From Flavobacteriales bacterium (GTDB lineage Bacteria; Bacteroidota; Bacteroidia; Flavobacteriales; Flavobacteriaceae): 64,000 nt of DNA. The position numbers were made by a program, and so were the translations under genes. The notes under the pieces were generated by a model. The model saw only the letters and a list, made by a program, of their open reading frames with translations. It made no database searches and had not been told where the DNA came from. Shown one piece after another: positions 8,681 to 16,641 of this stretch. Each line of letters begins with the position of its first letter. Within the stretch, counting starts at the first letter, position 1. The stretch spans positions 62,001-126,000 of the forward strand of contig QOQB01000003.1 in NCBI GenBank assembly GCA_003331305.1, given 5' to 3'.

Positions 8681-8712
8681 AAAAAAAGGCTTGTCAATAC
8701 GACAAGCCTTTT
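8681..8712 (-). terminator. trp attenuator terminator (3:4 hairpin)
   Basis: A perfect 12-bp stem (8701-8712 with 8684-8695, AAAAGGCTTGTC and its complement) around a 5-base loop, followed on the minus strand by a run of seven T (8681-8687). It ends 11 bases before trpE. A competing segment at 8723-8734 (GATAGGCGTTTT) can pair with 8701-8712 over 11 of 12 positions, two of them G-U, and would prevent the terminator from forming. Confidence 0.9.
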
Positions 8713-8735
8713 GTATGATTTTAAAACGCCTATCG

Positions 8736-8751
8736 ACTCCTTATAAGGAGT
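8736..8751 (-). promoter_or_regulatory. trp leader pause hairpin (1:2)
   Basis: A perfect 16-base palindrome, ACTCCTTATAAGGAGT, that spans the last codons and stop of the Trp leader peptide. It occupies the place of the 1:2 pause hairpin in classical attenuators, immediately before the antiterminator segment 8723-8734. Confidence 0.7.
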
Positions 8752-8785
8752 TCCACCAAAGCGATTTAGTTTTAATATTTTTCAT
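8741..8785 (-). CDS. trpL: trp operon leader peptide, 14 aa, tandem Trp codons
   Basis: A short reading frame on the minus strand, MKNIKTKSLWWNSL then TAA. The two adjacent Trp codons are at 8753-8758. Geometry fits ribosome-mediated attenuation. A ribosome stalled on the Trp codons leaves 8723-8734 free to form the antiterminator with 8701-8712. A ribosome that reaches the stop covers 8723-8734 and the terminator forms. The ATG is only five bases after a consensus -7 element, so the leader mRNA may start at or next to the ATG. Bacteroidota trp leaders of this kind are known (the Bacteroid-trp motif). Confidence 0.88.
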   Translation of the reverse strand: MKNIKTKSLWWNSL

Positions 8786-8790
8786 TTGTC

Positions 8791-8820
8791 CAAATATACG
8801 ACTCGACAATTAAAAAACAA
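8791..8820 (-). promoter_or_regulatory. trp operon promoter
   Basis: TTG (8818-8820), 19 bases, then TATATTTG (8791-8798) on the minus strand: a perfect match to the Bacteroidota -33/-7 consensus. It lies between the yceI stop and the leader peptide. No operator-like palindrome overlaps it, so control appears to be by attenuation. Confidence 0.8.
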
Positions 8821-8824
8821 GTGT

Positions 8825-9382
8825 TTAATATGTAAAGCTTACGCGGAGCTCCAACTCGTCGTTAATAAGTTTGTCCCCAAGGTTTTCAAAGAATGATCCA
8901 GACCGGAATTTTACATTATACTTAGAACGGTCAATTTCTAAATCTGCAGTAGCCTTGTTGCCGTCAAGTTTTAGTATGAAGGTTTCTGGGTGTGTAATAC
9001 CTCTAATTGTAAAATCACCTGTTACCTTAAAACCACCCTCGGTTGGAACGGCTGCAGTAAACACGAGTGTTGCCTCTGGATGATCAGCTACCCCAAAAAA
9101 ATCATCTGATTTTAGATGTCCTACTAACCGTGCAGCATATTTTTCTGAAAGGTCTGTACATGTAATACTGTTCATATCTGCAGAGAAAGAACCGCCTTTA
9201 AGCGCAGCCCCATCAAATGTTAATTTGCCTGAGCTAATTGCAATGGTTCCTTCGTGAAAGGAAGTTGTTTTTTCTGTTCCCTTCCAGTTTATAATACCAT
9301 CAGAAATGGCAGTTGTTTGAGCGTTTAGCCCAAAGGTTAAAGTTAATGTTGCTAGTACAGCAATTAGGTTTCTCTTTTTCAT
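8825..9382 (-). CDS. YceI family periplasmic lipid-binding protein
   Basis: A 185-residue protein with an N-terminal signal peptide (basic MKKRN, hydrophobic LIAVLATLTLTFGL, cleavage near NAQ) and a YceI-like beta-barrel domain. YceI-fold proteins bind isoprenoid chains such as polyisoprenoids; the natural ligand here is unknown. Family features include the FTIRGITHP block and the closing LRVSFTY strand. It follows a MarR-type regulator by 16 bases on the same strand, so the two very likely form one operon. Confidence 0.9.
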   Translation of the reverse strand: MKKRNLIAVLATLTLTFGLNAQTTAISDGIINWKGTEKTTSFHEGTIAISSGKLTFDGAALKGGSFSADMNSITCTDLSEKYAARLVGHLKSDDFFGVADHPEATLVFTAAVPTEGGFKVTGDFTIRGITHPETFILKLDGNKATADLEIDRSKYNVKFRSGSFFENLGDKLINDELELRVSFTY

Positions 9383-9398
9383 GTGTGTGTTATTTATA

Positions 9399-9812
9399 TT
9401 ATGACTTTATTTTTGTTAGTAGTTGCAATAGTTGTTCCATTTCTTTTTCAGACAAAGAACTTGTAATTGCATTTTCAGTTGTGACCAAAACAGGATCTAT
9501 TTTATCTAGTATGTCAAGGCCTTTTTCGGTGATAAAAATATCCACTTTACGGCGATTTTCCGCACAAACTTTACGTCTAACCAGCCCTTTTGCAATAAGT
9601 CTATCCACCAACCTCGATGTATTGCTCATACGTTGAATCATATCTGTAGTTATGCTTTCCAAACAAGCTGCTTTGCCATTTCTGCCTCGCAATATTCTTA
9701 AAACATTAAACTGCTGTAGTGTTAGCCCAAAAGGTTGAAGCATGACATTTATTTGGTCATGTGCCAAATTTCCGCGTTGCATTAAACCTACTACTATGTC
9801 TCTACTAAACAT
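9399..9812 (-). CDS. MarR family transcriptional regulator
   Basis: A 137-residue winged-helix regulator. The recognition region (QQFNVLRILRG, then MIQRMSNTSRLVDRLIAKGLVRR in part) and the wing (RRKVDIFITEKG) are those of MarR proteins. It is upstream of and probably co-transcribed with yceI. A pair of overlapping palindromes just before its start (9819-9838) is a likely binding site, giving autoregulation and possibly control of the divergent rhodanese gene. The inducer cannot be told from sequence. Confidence 0.9.
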   Translation of the reverse strand: MFSRDIVVGLMQRGNLAHDQINVMLQPFGLTLQQFNVLRILRGRNGKAACLESITTDMIQRMSNTSRLVDRLIAKGLVRRKVCAENRRKVDIFITEKGLDILDKIDPVLVTTENAITSSLSEKEMEQLLQLLTKIKS

Positions 9813-9818
9813 TGTATG

Positions 9819-9838
9819 AACAATTATTGTTATAACAA
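9819..9838. promoter_or_regulatory. Probable MarR operator (two overlapping palindromes)
   Basis: AACAAT-T-ATTGTT (9819-9831) and TTGTTATAACAA (9827-9838) share a TTGTT arm. Both are perfect palindromes. The second overlaps the first bases of the marR -7 element TACATTTG (minus strand, 9836-9843), so a bound repressor would block marR-yceI transcription. Confidence 0.55.
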
Positions 9839-9859
9839 ATGTAGTGTATTATTTTAATT

Positions 9860-9867
9860 TATATTTG
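9860..9867 (+). promoter_or_regulatory. -7 element of the rhodanese gene
   Basis: TATATTTG, an exact match to TAnnTTTG, ending five bases before the ATG at 9873. The spacing predicts a leaderless or nearly leaderless transcript. No TTG sits at the ideal -33 distance. Confidence 0.5.
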
Positions 9868-9872
9868 TTAAT

Positions 9873-10259
9873 ATGAAAAAATATATAAGTGTAGCAATTG
9901 GTGTACTAATTGTTTCTTGTGTATTTTCGCCCAAAAAGCAGACCACTATGAACGAGTTATTACCCAACGATTGGGCTGAATTACAGACCCAAACTTCCGG
10001 ATCTATAATCCTTGATGTACGTACTGAAGAAGAATTTGAGAGCGGTTACATTGCTGGGGCGAAAAATTTGGACATTCACGGAGGGGCAGATTTTATTTCT
10101 TCCATTGAGGAATTAGACAAAACAAAGGCCTATTTTGTGTACTGTCGCTCTGGAGCTAGAAGTGGCCAAGCCTGCCAACTCATGGAGCAAATGGGCTTTG
10201 AACAAGTATATAATCTTGAAGGCGGCGTCCTTGCCTGGGAGGGCGATTTGGAGGAGTAA
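9873..10259 (+). CDS. Rhodanese-domain lipoprotein
   Basis: A 128-residue protein with a lipoprotein signal: basic start, hydrophobic ISVAIGVLIVS and the lipobox Cys at residue 16. It is followed by a single rhodanese domain. The catalytic loop CRSGAR begins at Cys91, and LDVRTEEEF is the usual CH2-type block. Rhodaneses transfer sulfane sulfur between thiols; here the enzyme would be membrane-anchored in the periplasm or on the outer membrane. The acceptor is unknown. It is divergent from marR-yceI. Confidence 0.9.
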   Translation: MKKYISVAIGVLIVSCVFSPKKQTTMNELLPNDWAELQTQTSGSIILDVRTEEEFESGYIAGAKNLDIHGGADFISSIEELDKTKAYFVYCRSGARSGQACQLMEQMGFEQVYNLEGGVLAWEGDLEE

Positions 10260-10273
10260 TTCGCTGTTGTTAG

Positions 10274-11542
10274 GTGCGCGAAGAATTGCTTACCTATTTA
10301 TGGAAAACACAAAAATTTAACCGTAGTAGTCTAAAAACTACTAATGGAGATGCTGTTGTTATTGTTAAGCCAGGGCAAGAAAATGCACATGCAGGACCAG
10401 ACTTTTTTAATGCTCATATCCAAATAAGCAAAAAGCTTTGGGTGGGTAATGTAGAGCTTCACGTGCAATCTTCAGATTGGTTTCGCCATAATCACCAAAC
10501 AGACAAAAACTACGACAATGTAGTTTTACATGTAGTATGGAACAATGATTTACCTGTATTTGATGTAAGTCAGTAACCAATTCCTACCTTGAGTTTAAAT
10601 GACTATGCCCCAAAAAACGTTGTTGAAAAATACAAAAGTTGGTTATCGCAAAACAACAAATGGATTCTTTGTGCTGACGACTTACACACGCTTCCTGACT
10701 TAGTTAGAAAACAGTTTTGGGAACGTTTATATGTTGAGCGCTTAATGGAAAAAACAAGCTTGTTTCAAAGTTGGCTTGCACTGACACAAAACAATTGGGA
10801 AGCCGTGTTTTTCATAGCGCTATCAAAAGGTTTTGGGCTTAAACTTAATGGTATGACTTTTGCTCAAATGGCACTTTCTATTCCATGGAATACAATTCTT
10901 AAAAACTCGAATAATGTGGAAAACCTGGAAGCTCTTTTAATGGGACAGGCAGGGTTGTTTAATACCCATTCAGAAAATGCATATTTTCAGAAACAACAAA
11001 AAGCGCATGCTTATCTAAAGCACAAATATCGCCGTAATTCACCAGCTCAGAGCGTGAAGTTTTTTAGATTACGACCAAGCAATTTCCCCACTATTCGTTT
11101 GGCGCAATTGGCTTGGCTTATGCATCAAAAACCACGACTTCACTCCCTTATTCATGAAGCAAAAACCATAAACGACTGGTATACTATTTTAGATACAAAA
11201 ACGACTCCTTTTTGGGAAACTCATTTTCATTTTGACACTCCTTCAAAAAAGCGGATAAACAGACTTACTAAACCGTTTAAGCAATTATTGCTGCTCAATA
11301 CCGTTTTCCCTTTTTTATTTCAGTACTACGCCTATATTGGGGACAGGCGAAAGGAGTCTGTTTTGGATTGGCTACGACAACTCCCACCAGAAAAAAACGC
11401 ATATGTTACAAAATTCAATCAATTGGGATGCCCCATTGAAGACGCTCTTGAAAGTCAAGCATGTATTCAATTAAAAAATCACTATTGTACACCTCGCCGT
11501 TGCCTAAAATGCGCATATGGGCACAAGCTTTTAAATCTTTGA
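10274..11542 (+). pseudogene. DUF2851 family gene interrupted by an in-frame TAA
   Basis: The product is a DUF2851 protein, a family common in Flavobacteriia with no established function. The 5' part starts at a GTG (MREELLTYLWKTQKF) and has the AGPDFFNAHIQI and NVELHVQSSDWF blocks. It ends at a TAA at 10574-10576. The same frame continues at once with PIPTLSLNDY and runs 322 codons to 11542, also matching the family. No frameshift is involved. Without that codon the gene would be about 422 residues. It may be a real nonsense mutation, a strain variant or a sequencing error. The downstream half could restart at a TTG at 10589, but a split functional protein is unlikely. Confidence 0.75.
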
Positions 11543-11543
11543 T

Positions 11544-11551
11544 TACATTTG
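11544..11551 (+). promoter_or_regulatory. -7 element of pspC
   Basis: TACATTTG, exact TAnnTTTG, four bases before the pspC ATG at 11556 and overlapping the end of the DUF2851 gene. It predicts a leaderless transcript. Confidence 0.45.
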
Positions 11552-11555
11552 TACG

Positions 11556-11783
11556 ATGAGTTTGTTGCACGAAACACGCTATTTTTTAGAAAAAAGAGGA
11601 TTTGAAGTCTGTTCTCGTCTTGCAGAACGACTTGGAATGAAAGCAAAAAACGTGCGTATTTTCTTTATTTACCTTAGTTTTTTTTCATTGGGTGTTGGTT
11701 TTGCATTATATTTAGTGCTCGCTTTTTGGCTTAGAATGAAAGATTTTTTATTTGCCAAACGCTCATCCGTTTTCGATTTATAA
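11556..11783 (+). CDS. PspC domain membrane protein, 75 aa
   Basis: A short protein with one PspC-like domain. A basic N-terminal helix (EVCSRLAERLGMKAKNVR) precedes a hydrophobic hairpin (FFIYLSFFSLGVGFALYLVLAFWL in part), and it ends with the RSSVFDL tail seen in flavobacterial members. PspC proteins act in membrane-stress signalling in enterobacteria; in Bacteroidota the role of this short form is not established. It is followed after 15 bases by a symporter gene. Confidence 0.8.
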   Translation: MSLLHETRYFLEKRGFEVCSRLAERLGMKAKNVRIFFIYLSFFSLGVGFALYLVLAFWLRMKDFLFAKRSSVFDL

Positions 11784-11798
11784 TCCTTAATAAATACC

Positions 11799-13397
11799 AT
11801 GAAATTTCTTATAACTTTTTTAGTATCGCTTTTCTGTTTGCCTCTTACAGCACAAACTACAGAAAGGGGATTAGATGAACGTATTAATGAAGCATTTACG
11901 CCAATCGCTGATTGGTGGGGCGGGGTGGTATTGCATAATTTCCCTGGCACTGAAATTCCGACTATAATTTTCTTATTGGTCGGAGGAGCTTTGTTTTTCA
12001 CCATTTATTTTGGGTTTATTAATATTCGACGTTTCCCATTTGCTATTGGGGTTGTTCGCGGAAAATATGATGATATTGATCATCACCAAGCAGATGTAAA
12101 AGCAGCTGTAAATATCGAAGATGGCGACGTAGTTGACACAATTAAAGACGAGAGTAAAGATGGTGAAGTAAGTCACTTCCAAGCTCTGGCTACGGCAGTT
12201 TCAGGAACAGTTGGAAACGGGAATATTGCAGGTGTTGCGCTTGCCATTGCTGTTGGTGGTCCTGGTGCTACTTTTTGGATGATTTTGTGTGGCCTTATCG
12301 GCATGTCAACCAAATTTGTAGAATGTACACTTGGAGTAAAATACCGGGATGTTGGTGAAGATGGAACCGTTTATGGTGGGCCCATGTATTACTTAACAAA
12401 AGGATTAAAGGAACGAGGATTTGCCAAATTTGGTAAGTTTTTAGCGGTTGTATTTGCACTCTTATGTGTGGGTGCTTCTTTTGGGGGCGGCAATGCCGCA
12501 CAGTCCAATCAAGCTGCCATGCAGCTTGTTGATTCCTTTGGTATGTCGGGAGGTAGTGCTCGTACTATTATTGGAGTTATCATGATGGTTTTTGTGGGCG
12601 TCATTATTATTGGGGGGATAAAGCGTATTGCATCTGTAACAGAGAAAGTAGTGCCCTTAATGGCAGTGATGTATATTGGTGCATGCTTATATATCATTAT
12701 TACCAATTTTAGCTACGTAGACAATGCGTTTGGACAAATTTTTTATCAAGCTTTTAACCCACAAGCTGGTCTTGGAGGATTGTTGGGTGTGCTAATCACG
12801 GGGTTTAGACGCGCCGCTTTTTCCAACGAAGCAGGTGCTGGGTCTGCCTCCATTGCGCATTCTGCTGTAAAAACAAAATATGCGGCTTCAGAAGGCTTGG
12901 TTGCCCTGCTAGAACCTTTTATTGACACTGTTGTGATTTGCACGATGACAGCATTAGTAATTATCATATTTAATGGAGATAGTTCTGTTTTCGCTTATGG
13001 TGGTCAAAACGGGGTTGTGCTTATAAATGGTGAGGCTGTTGAAGGAGCAGCAATTACGGCTGCAGCTTTCGCCAAATACATTTCATTCTCTGGCCCTTTC
13101 TTAACCATTGCAGTGGTTTTATTTGCCATATCAACCATGATTTCTTGGTCTTATTACGGACTCCAGTCATGGATGTATATTTTTGGAAAAAGTAAATGGT
13201 CTGACCTTACATATAAGCTGTTGTTTTTGGCCTTTATCGTTATTGGCGCAGCTGGTGATATGTCTGCCGTGTGGACGTTTTCCGATGCTATGATACTGGC
13301 ATTGGTATTTCCTAATATGATCGGGTTATTTTTTCTATACCCGCGTGTCAAGGAAGAGCTTACTCGATACCTCTCTGCTGTCCGAGCTAAAAGGTAA
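11799..13397 (+). CDS. Alanine/glycine:cation symporter family protein (AGCS)
   Basis: A 532-residue inner-membrane transporter that takes up alanine or glycine with Na+ or H+. It begins with a hydrophobic signal-like segment (ITFLVSLFCLPLTAQ), unlike most enterobacterial members, and has about ten further membrane segments. The AGCS signature GTVGNGNIAGVA and the second block FRRAAFSNEAGAGSA are intact. There is an acidic soluble insert (about residues 95-125) just before the SHFQALATAVSG motif. The substrate is assigned by family only. Confidence 0.9.
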   Translation: MKFLITFLVSLFCLPLTAQTTERGLDERINEAFTPIADWWGGVVLHNFPGTEIPTIIFLLVGGALFFTIYFGFINIRRFPFAIGVVRGKYDDIDHHQADVKAAVNIEDGDVVDTIKDESKDGEVSHFQALATAVSGTVGNGNIAGVALAIAVGGPGATFWMILCGLIGMSTKFVECTLGVKYRDVGEDGTVYGGPMYYLTKGLKERGFAKFGKFLAVVFALLCVGASFGGGNAAQSNQAAMQLVDSFGMSGGSARTIIGVIMMVFVGVIIIGGIKRIASVTEKVVPLMAVMYIGACLYIIITNFSYVDNAFGQIFYQAFNPQAGLGGLLGVLITGFRRAAFSNEAGAGSASIAHSAVKTKYAASEGLVALLEPFIDTVVICTMTALVIIIFNGDSSVFAYGGQNGVVLINGEAVEGAAITAAAFAKYISFSGPFLTIAVVLFAISTMISWSYYGLQSWMYIFGKSKWSDLTYKLLFLAFIVIGAAGDMSAVWTFSDAMILALVFPNMIGLFFLYPRVKEELTRYLSAVRAKR

Positions 13398-13405
13398 CTT
13401 ATGCC

Positions 13406-14251
13406 GTGAAAACACCGCCCTCATTTCTAAACCTAACCAAAACCCAGCGAAGAGGAATTTATTGGACACTGACTTTGTTTTTGTTGGCGCACTTAGCCGT
13501 TACATTTTTTCCAAAAGGCAATCCAAACACCAACGCTACATTAGTGCTTGATAGCATTACACAGCAGCAGCTTAACGCACTTGTTGCCTCTAAACAAGCT
13601 GTCAATAAAGACACGATTTACCCGATTAACACCAATTATATTACCGATTTTAAAGCTTACCAATTGGGTATTTCTATGGATGCGGTGTATCGGATTCGCG
13701 CATATCGAAAGTCGGGAAAATACATAAATTCAGAAAAGACATTTCAACAATTAACACAACTATCAGAGACAGAAATAGCACAAATAAGACCTTATTTAAA
13801 ATGGACCAAATCGATTTTGACCAAAACACAGAAGTTAAAAAAGAAACGCATAAAAAAAGAACTTAATGCTGCAATACCTAAGGATTTACAACTTGTTTAT
13901 GGCATTGGTGAGGTGTTTGCCAACCGTATCATTTCAATACGCAATCAGCTGGGTGGGTTTGTAATTAAAGATCAAATCAATGATGTGTGGGGGCTAAGCC
14001 CAGAAACACAACAACGCTTATGGGAACATTTTAAACTTGACTCAATTCCAGTTATAAAGAAGCAAAACATAAATAGCCTTACCATTGCACAGTTAACTCA
14101 GAACTATTATGTCAATACTTCTTTGGCAAGTAAGATAGTCGCCATTAGAACACAGAAGGAGCACCTTACTTCTTGGAAAGATTTGATTGCTATTCAACAA
14201 CTCGATTCCGTAAAAAAAGCAAGATTATCATTATATTTGTCTTTTGAATAG
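13406..14251 (+). CDS. Helix-hairpin-helix protein, ComEA-like
   Basis: A 281-residue protein starting at GTG (an ATG five bases earlier is closed by a stop after two codons). It has one N-terminal membrane segment (YWTLTLFLLAHLAVTFF) and several helix-hairpin-helix units: one around residues 80-130 (the block beginning DFKAYQLGI), one with PKDLQLVYGIGEVFANRIISI in part, and a degenerate third near the C-terminus. HhH units bind DNA non-specifically; ComEA relatives act in DNA uptake, but no competence genes are nearby. It ends two bases before the acyl-CoA dehydrogenase start. Confidence 0.8.
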   Translation: MKTPPSFLNLTKTQRRGIYWTLTLFLLAHLAVTFFPKGNPNTNATLVLDSITQQQLNALVASKQAVNKDTIYPINTNYITDFKAYQLGISMDAVYRIRAYRKSGKYINSEKTFQQLTQLSETEIAQIRPYLKWTKSILTKTQKLKKKRIKKELNAAIPKDLQLVYGIGEVFANRIISIRNQLGGFVIKDQINDVWGLSPETQQRLWEHFKLDSIPVIKKQNINSLTIAQLTQNYYVNTSLASKIVAIRTQKEHLTSWKDLIAIQQLDSVKKARLSLYLSFE

Positions 14252-14253
14252 CT

Positions 14254-15417
14254 ATGAATACTGAACTACAAACGGGTCCAAGTTTTGAACTTGGGGAAAC
14301 CCACAATTTGGTGGCAGCCTCTGCTCGGGATTTTGCACAGCAATACATTGCTCCTTTTGTTATGGACTGGGACGAACGTCAGTTTTTCCCCAAAGAAGTC
14401 TTACACCACGCGGGTAGCATGGGTTTTATGGGCATTTTAGTACCTGAAATTTATGGCGGTTCAGGCTTGGGGTATTTTGAATATACTGCCATTATTGAAG
14501 AAATTTCAAAAGTTGATCCTTCAATTGGTTTATCTGTGGCTGCCCATAACTCTTTGTGCACAAATCATATTTTACAATTTGGAACAGAAGATCAAAAACA
14601 ACGTTGGCTGCCAAAATTAGCTTCTGGCGATTGGATTGGCGCATGGGGGCTAACCGAACACAATACAGGCTCTGACGCAGGGGGGATGAACTCTACTGCC
14701 GTTCGCGATGGTAATGACTGGATTATTAATGGCACAAAAAATTTCATTACACACGGCAGCAGTGGTGACATTGCGGTTGTGATAATTCGCACTGGTGAGA
14801 AAGGCGACAGTCATGGTATGACGGCTTTTGCTATCGAACGCGGAACGCCAGGCTTTAGTGCTGGTAAAAAAGAAAATAAACTGGGAATGCGTGCCTCTGA
14901 AACCGCTGAGTTGGTGTTTGATCAATGTCGTATTTCTGACGAAAATAGACTGGGAGAAGTTGGCGATGGATTCATTCAGTCTATGAAAATTTTGGACGGC
15001 GGACGTATATCTATTGCGGCTCTTTCATTGGGAATTGCTCGTGGCGCATATGAGGCTTCATTAAAATACTCTTCGGAGCGCGTACAGTTCGGTAAACCGA
15101 TTAATGCTTTTCAGGGCATTTCATTTAAATTGGCACAGATGGCAACAGACATTGAAGCGTCTGAGTTGCTGATGCACAAAGCTTGCTATGAGAAAAATTT
15201 GGGAAAACGAATGACTAAAATCAGTGCCATGTGTAAGCTTTTTGCATCCGAAACCTGTGTTCGTGTGGCAAATGAAGCGGTTCAAATATTTGGCGGATAT
15301 GGCTACTCAAAAGAATATCCTGTAGAGAAATATTTACGTGATTCAAAGCTTTGTACGATTGGAGAAGGTACTTCTGAAATTCAAAAAGTGGTCATCGCCA
15401 AACAAATTTTAAAATAG
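14254..15417 (+). CDS. Acyl-CoA dehydrogenase
   Basis: FAD flavoenzyme (387 residues) oxidising acyl-CoA to enoyl-CoA in beta-oxidation or branched-chain amino-acid breakdown. The family motifs [15 protein letters not shown] (FAD/substrate contact), [12 protein letters not shown] and [16 protein letters not shown] are all present. The catalytic base lies in the C-terminal [10 protein letters not shown] region. The chain-length preference cannot be read from sequence. It lies directly after the HhH gene, and a TATATTTG element at 14232-14239 may provide a separate promoter. Confidence 0.93.
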   Translation: MNTELQTGPSFELGETHNLVAASARDFAQQYIAPFVMDWDERQFFPKEVLHHAGSMGFMGILVPEIYGGSGLGYFEYTAIIEEISKVDPSIGLSVAAHNSLCTNHILQFGTEDQKQRWLPKLASGDWIGAWGLTEHNTGSDAGGMNSTAVRDGNDWIINGTKNFITHGSSGDIAVVIIRTGEKGDSHGMTAFAIERGTPGFSAGKKENKLGMRASETAELVFDQCRISDENRLGEVGDGFIQSMKILDGGRISIAALSLGIARGAYEASLKYSSERVQFGKPINAFQGISFKLAQMATDIEASELLMHKACYEKNLGKRMTKISAMCKLFASETCVRVANEAVQIFGGYGYSKEYPVEKYLRDSKLCTIGEGTSEIQKVVIAKQILK

Positions 15418-15423
15418 TCCTTG

Positions 15424-15484
15424 TTGATTGTTGAAAATTACTGTTATATTTGCAGCCTAATCATAAAGAAAGGAGGTACGGTTC
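15424..15484 (+). promoter_or_regulatory. rpsU promoter and strong Shine-Dalgarno sequence
   Basis: TTG (15424-15426), 18 bases, then TATATTTG (15445-15452). The leader then carries AGGAGGT at 15471-15477, seven bases before the ATG. This is the only gene in the window with a full Shine-Dalgarno sequence. In Flavobacterium, bS21 helps hide the anti-Shine-Dalgarno of 16S rRNA, and ribosomes lacking bS21 preferentially translate such messages, so the site would give autoregulation of rpsU. Confidence 0.85.
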
Positions 15485-15679
15485 ATGTTAATAATTCCAA
15501 TCAAAGACGGTGAAAATATCGATCGCGCGCTAAAGCGTTTCAAACGTAAGTTTGATAAAACAGGAACCATGCGTCAGCTACGCGAACGCCAAACGTTTAC
15601 GAAACCATCCATTTCTAGACGTGCTCAAGTTCAAAAGGCTTCCTATATTCAACATCTTCGCGACCAGGAAGAGAATTAA
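15485..15679 (+). CDS. rpsU: 30S ribosomal protein bS21
   Basis: A 64-residue basic protein with the S21 pattern LIIPIKDGENIDRALKRFKRKF and a lysine/arginine-rich C-terminal helix. It binds the 30S platform near the 3' end of 16S rRNA. In Flavobacteriia it takes part in occluding the anti-Shine-Dalgarno. Its own mRNA has a strong Shine-Dalgarno, in contrast with every neighbour. xerC follows after 17 bases. Confidence 0.95.
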   Translation: MLIIPIKDGENIDRALKRFKRKFDKTGTMRQLRERQTFTKPSISRRAQVQKASYIQHLRDQEEN

Positions 15680-15696
15680 TTTCTTACCTTGTCCTT

Positions 15697-16587
15697 ATGG
15701 ACAATGTCGCTGCTTTTCTTCGTTATCTAACAGCTGAGAAAAATTATTCTGTACATACACGTCGTGCTTATCAAAAGGATTTGGACGACTTTATGTGGCA
15801 TTGTACTACTCATTATCAGCTTTCAAACCTAACCAAAGTACACTACGCAATGGTTAGAGACTTTGTGATTTCCTTATCTAAAAGAGGGTTATCTATGCGC
15901 AGCATAAACAGAAAATGCGTTACATTAAACTCTTTCTATAATTATTTACGCACCATTGGTGCAATAGATACGAATCCTCTTGCTAAGCACAAGTCCTTAA
16001 AAGCTAAAAAATCCTTTATTGTTCCGTTTAGTGTGGCTGAGGTAGATCGTGCACTGAAAGAAATTGATCGCTCAACATTTTCCGGAATAAGAGACGCTAC
16101 AGCTATAGAGTTGTTGTATACCACAGGTATGCGCCAAGCAGAGCTCATCGGTCTAAAACTTTCTGATATTGACTGGTCACAGCAGCAGATACGTGTTTTA
16201 GGTAAACGAAACAAAGAGCGGATAGTACCAATACTACCATCTTTTATGACAACATTAAAATCGTACAGTGAGCAGCGAAAATCTATCCAAAAAGCACCTA
16301 CACACAACTTTTTACTGGTCACTGATAAAGGAAAAAAAACATATCCATCATTTGTGTATCGTCTAATAAAATCGTATTTTGGAAAGGTATCAAGTAAGAT
16401 ACGTACCTCGCCTCACGTATTGCGGCATAGTTTCGCAACCCACATGTTAGACGCTGGTGCCGATATTAACGTGGTTAAAGAAATTCTTGGTCACGAAAGC
16501 TTAGCTGCAACACAAGAGTACACCAAAGTTCAGCTCCCCAAAGTGCAAGATGCCTATCGTGCAGCACACCCAAGAGCAAAGAAATAA
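15697..16587 (+). CDS. xerC: Tyrosine recombinase XerC
   Basis: A 296-residue site-specific recombinase that with XerD resolves chromosome dimers at dif. An N-terminal SAM-like core-binding domain (residues 1-90) precedes the catalytic domain. The catalytic residues are visible: Arg146 (TTGMRQAEL), Lys170 (GKRNKER), His240 and Arg243 (HVLRHSF), His266 (GHESL) and Tyr275 (QEYTKV). It lies in a core-gene context with no phage or transposon genes and no flanking repeats, so it is the chromosomal recombinase rather than an integrase. XerC versus XerD is judged from the position after rpsU. Confidence 0.88.
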   Translation: MDNVAAFLRYLTAEKNYSVHTRRAYQKDLDDFMWHCTTHYQLSNLTKVHYAMVRDFVISLSKRGLSMRSINRKCVTLNSFYNYLRTIGAIDTNPLAKHKSLKAKKSFIVPFSVAEVDRALKEIDRSTFSGIRDATAIELLYTTGMRQAELIGLKLSDIDWSQQQIRVLGKRNKERIVPILPSFMTTLKSYSEQRKSIQKAPTHNFLLVTDKGKKTYPSFVYRLIKSYFGKVSSKIRTSPHVLRHSFATHMLDAGADINVVKEILGHESLAATQEYTKVQLPKVQDAYRAAHPRAKK

Positions 16588-16641
16588 AAGTGTCCTTGCG
16601 CTAAGTCCGCTCATTTTGTAAACACTAAAATTCTATTAAGT

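Noticed and set aside
15697-16587. Tyrosine recombinase as a mark of an integrated element
   Set aside because: It has the XerC layout between rpsU and hpf, without flanking repeats, phage genes or a tRNA-end duplication.
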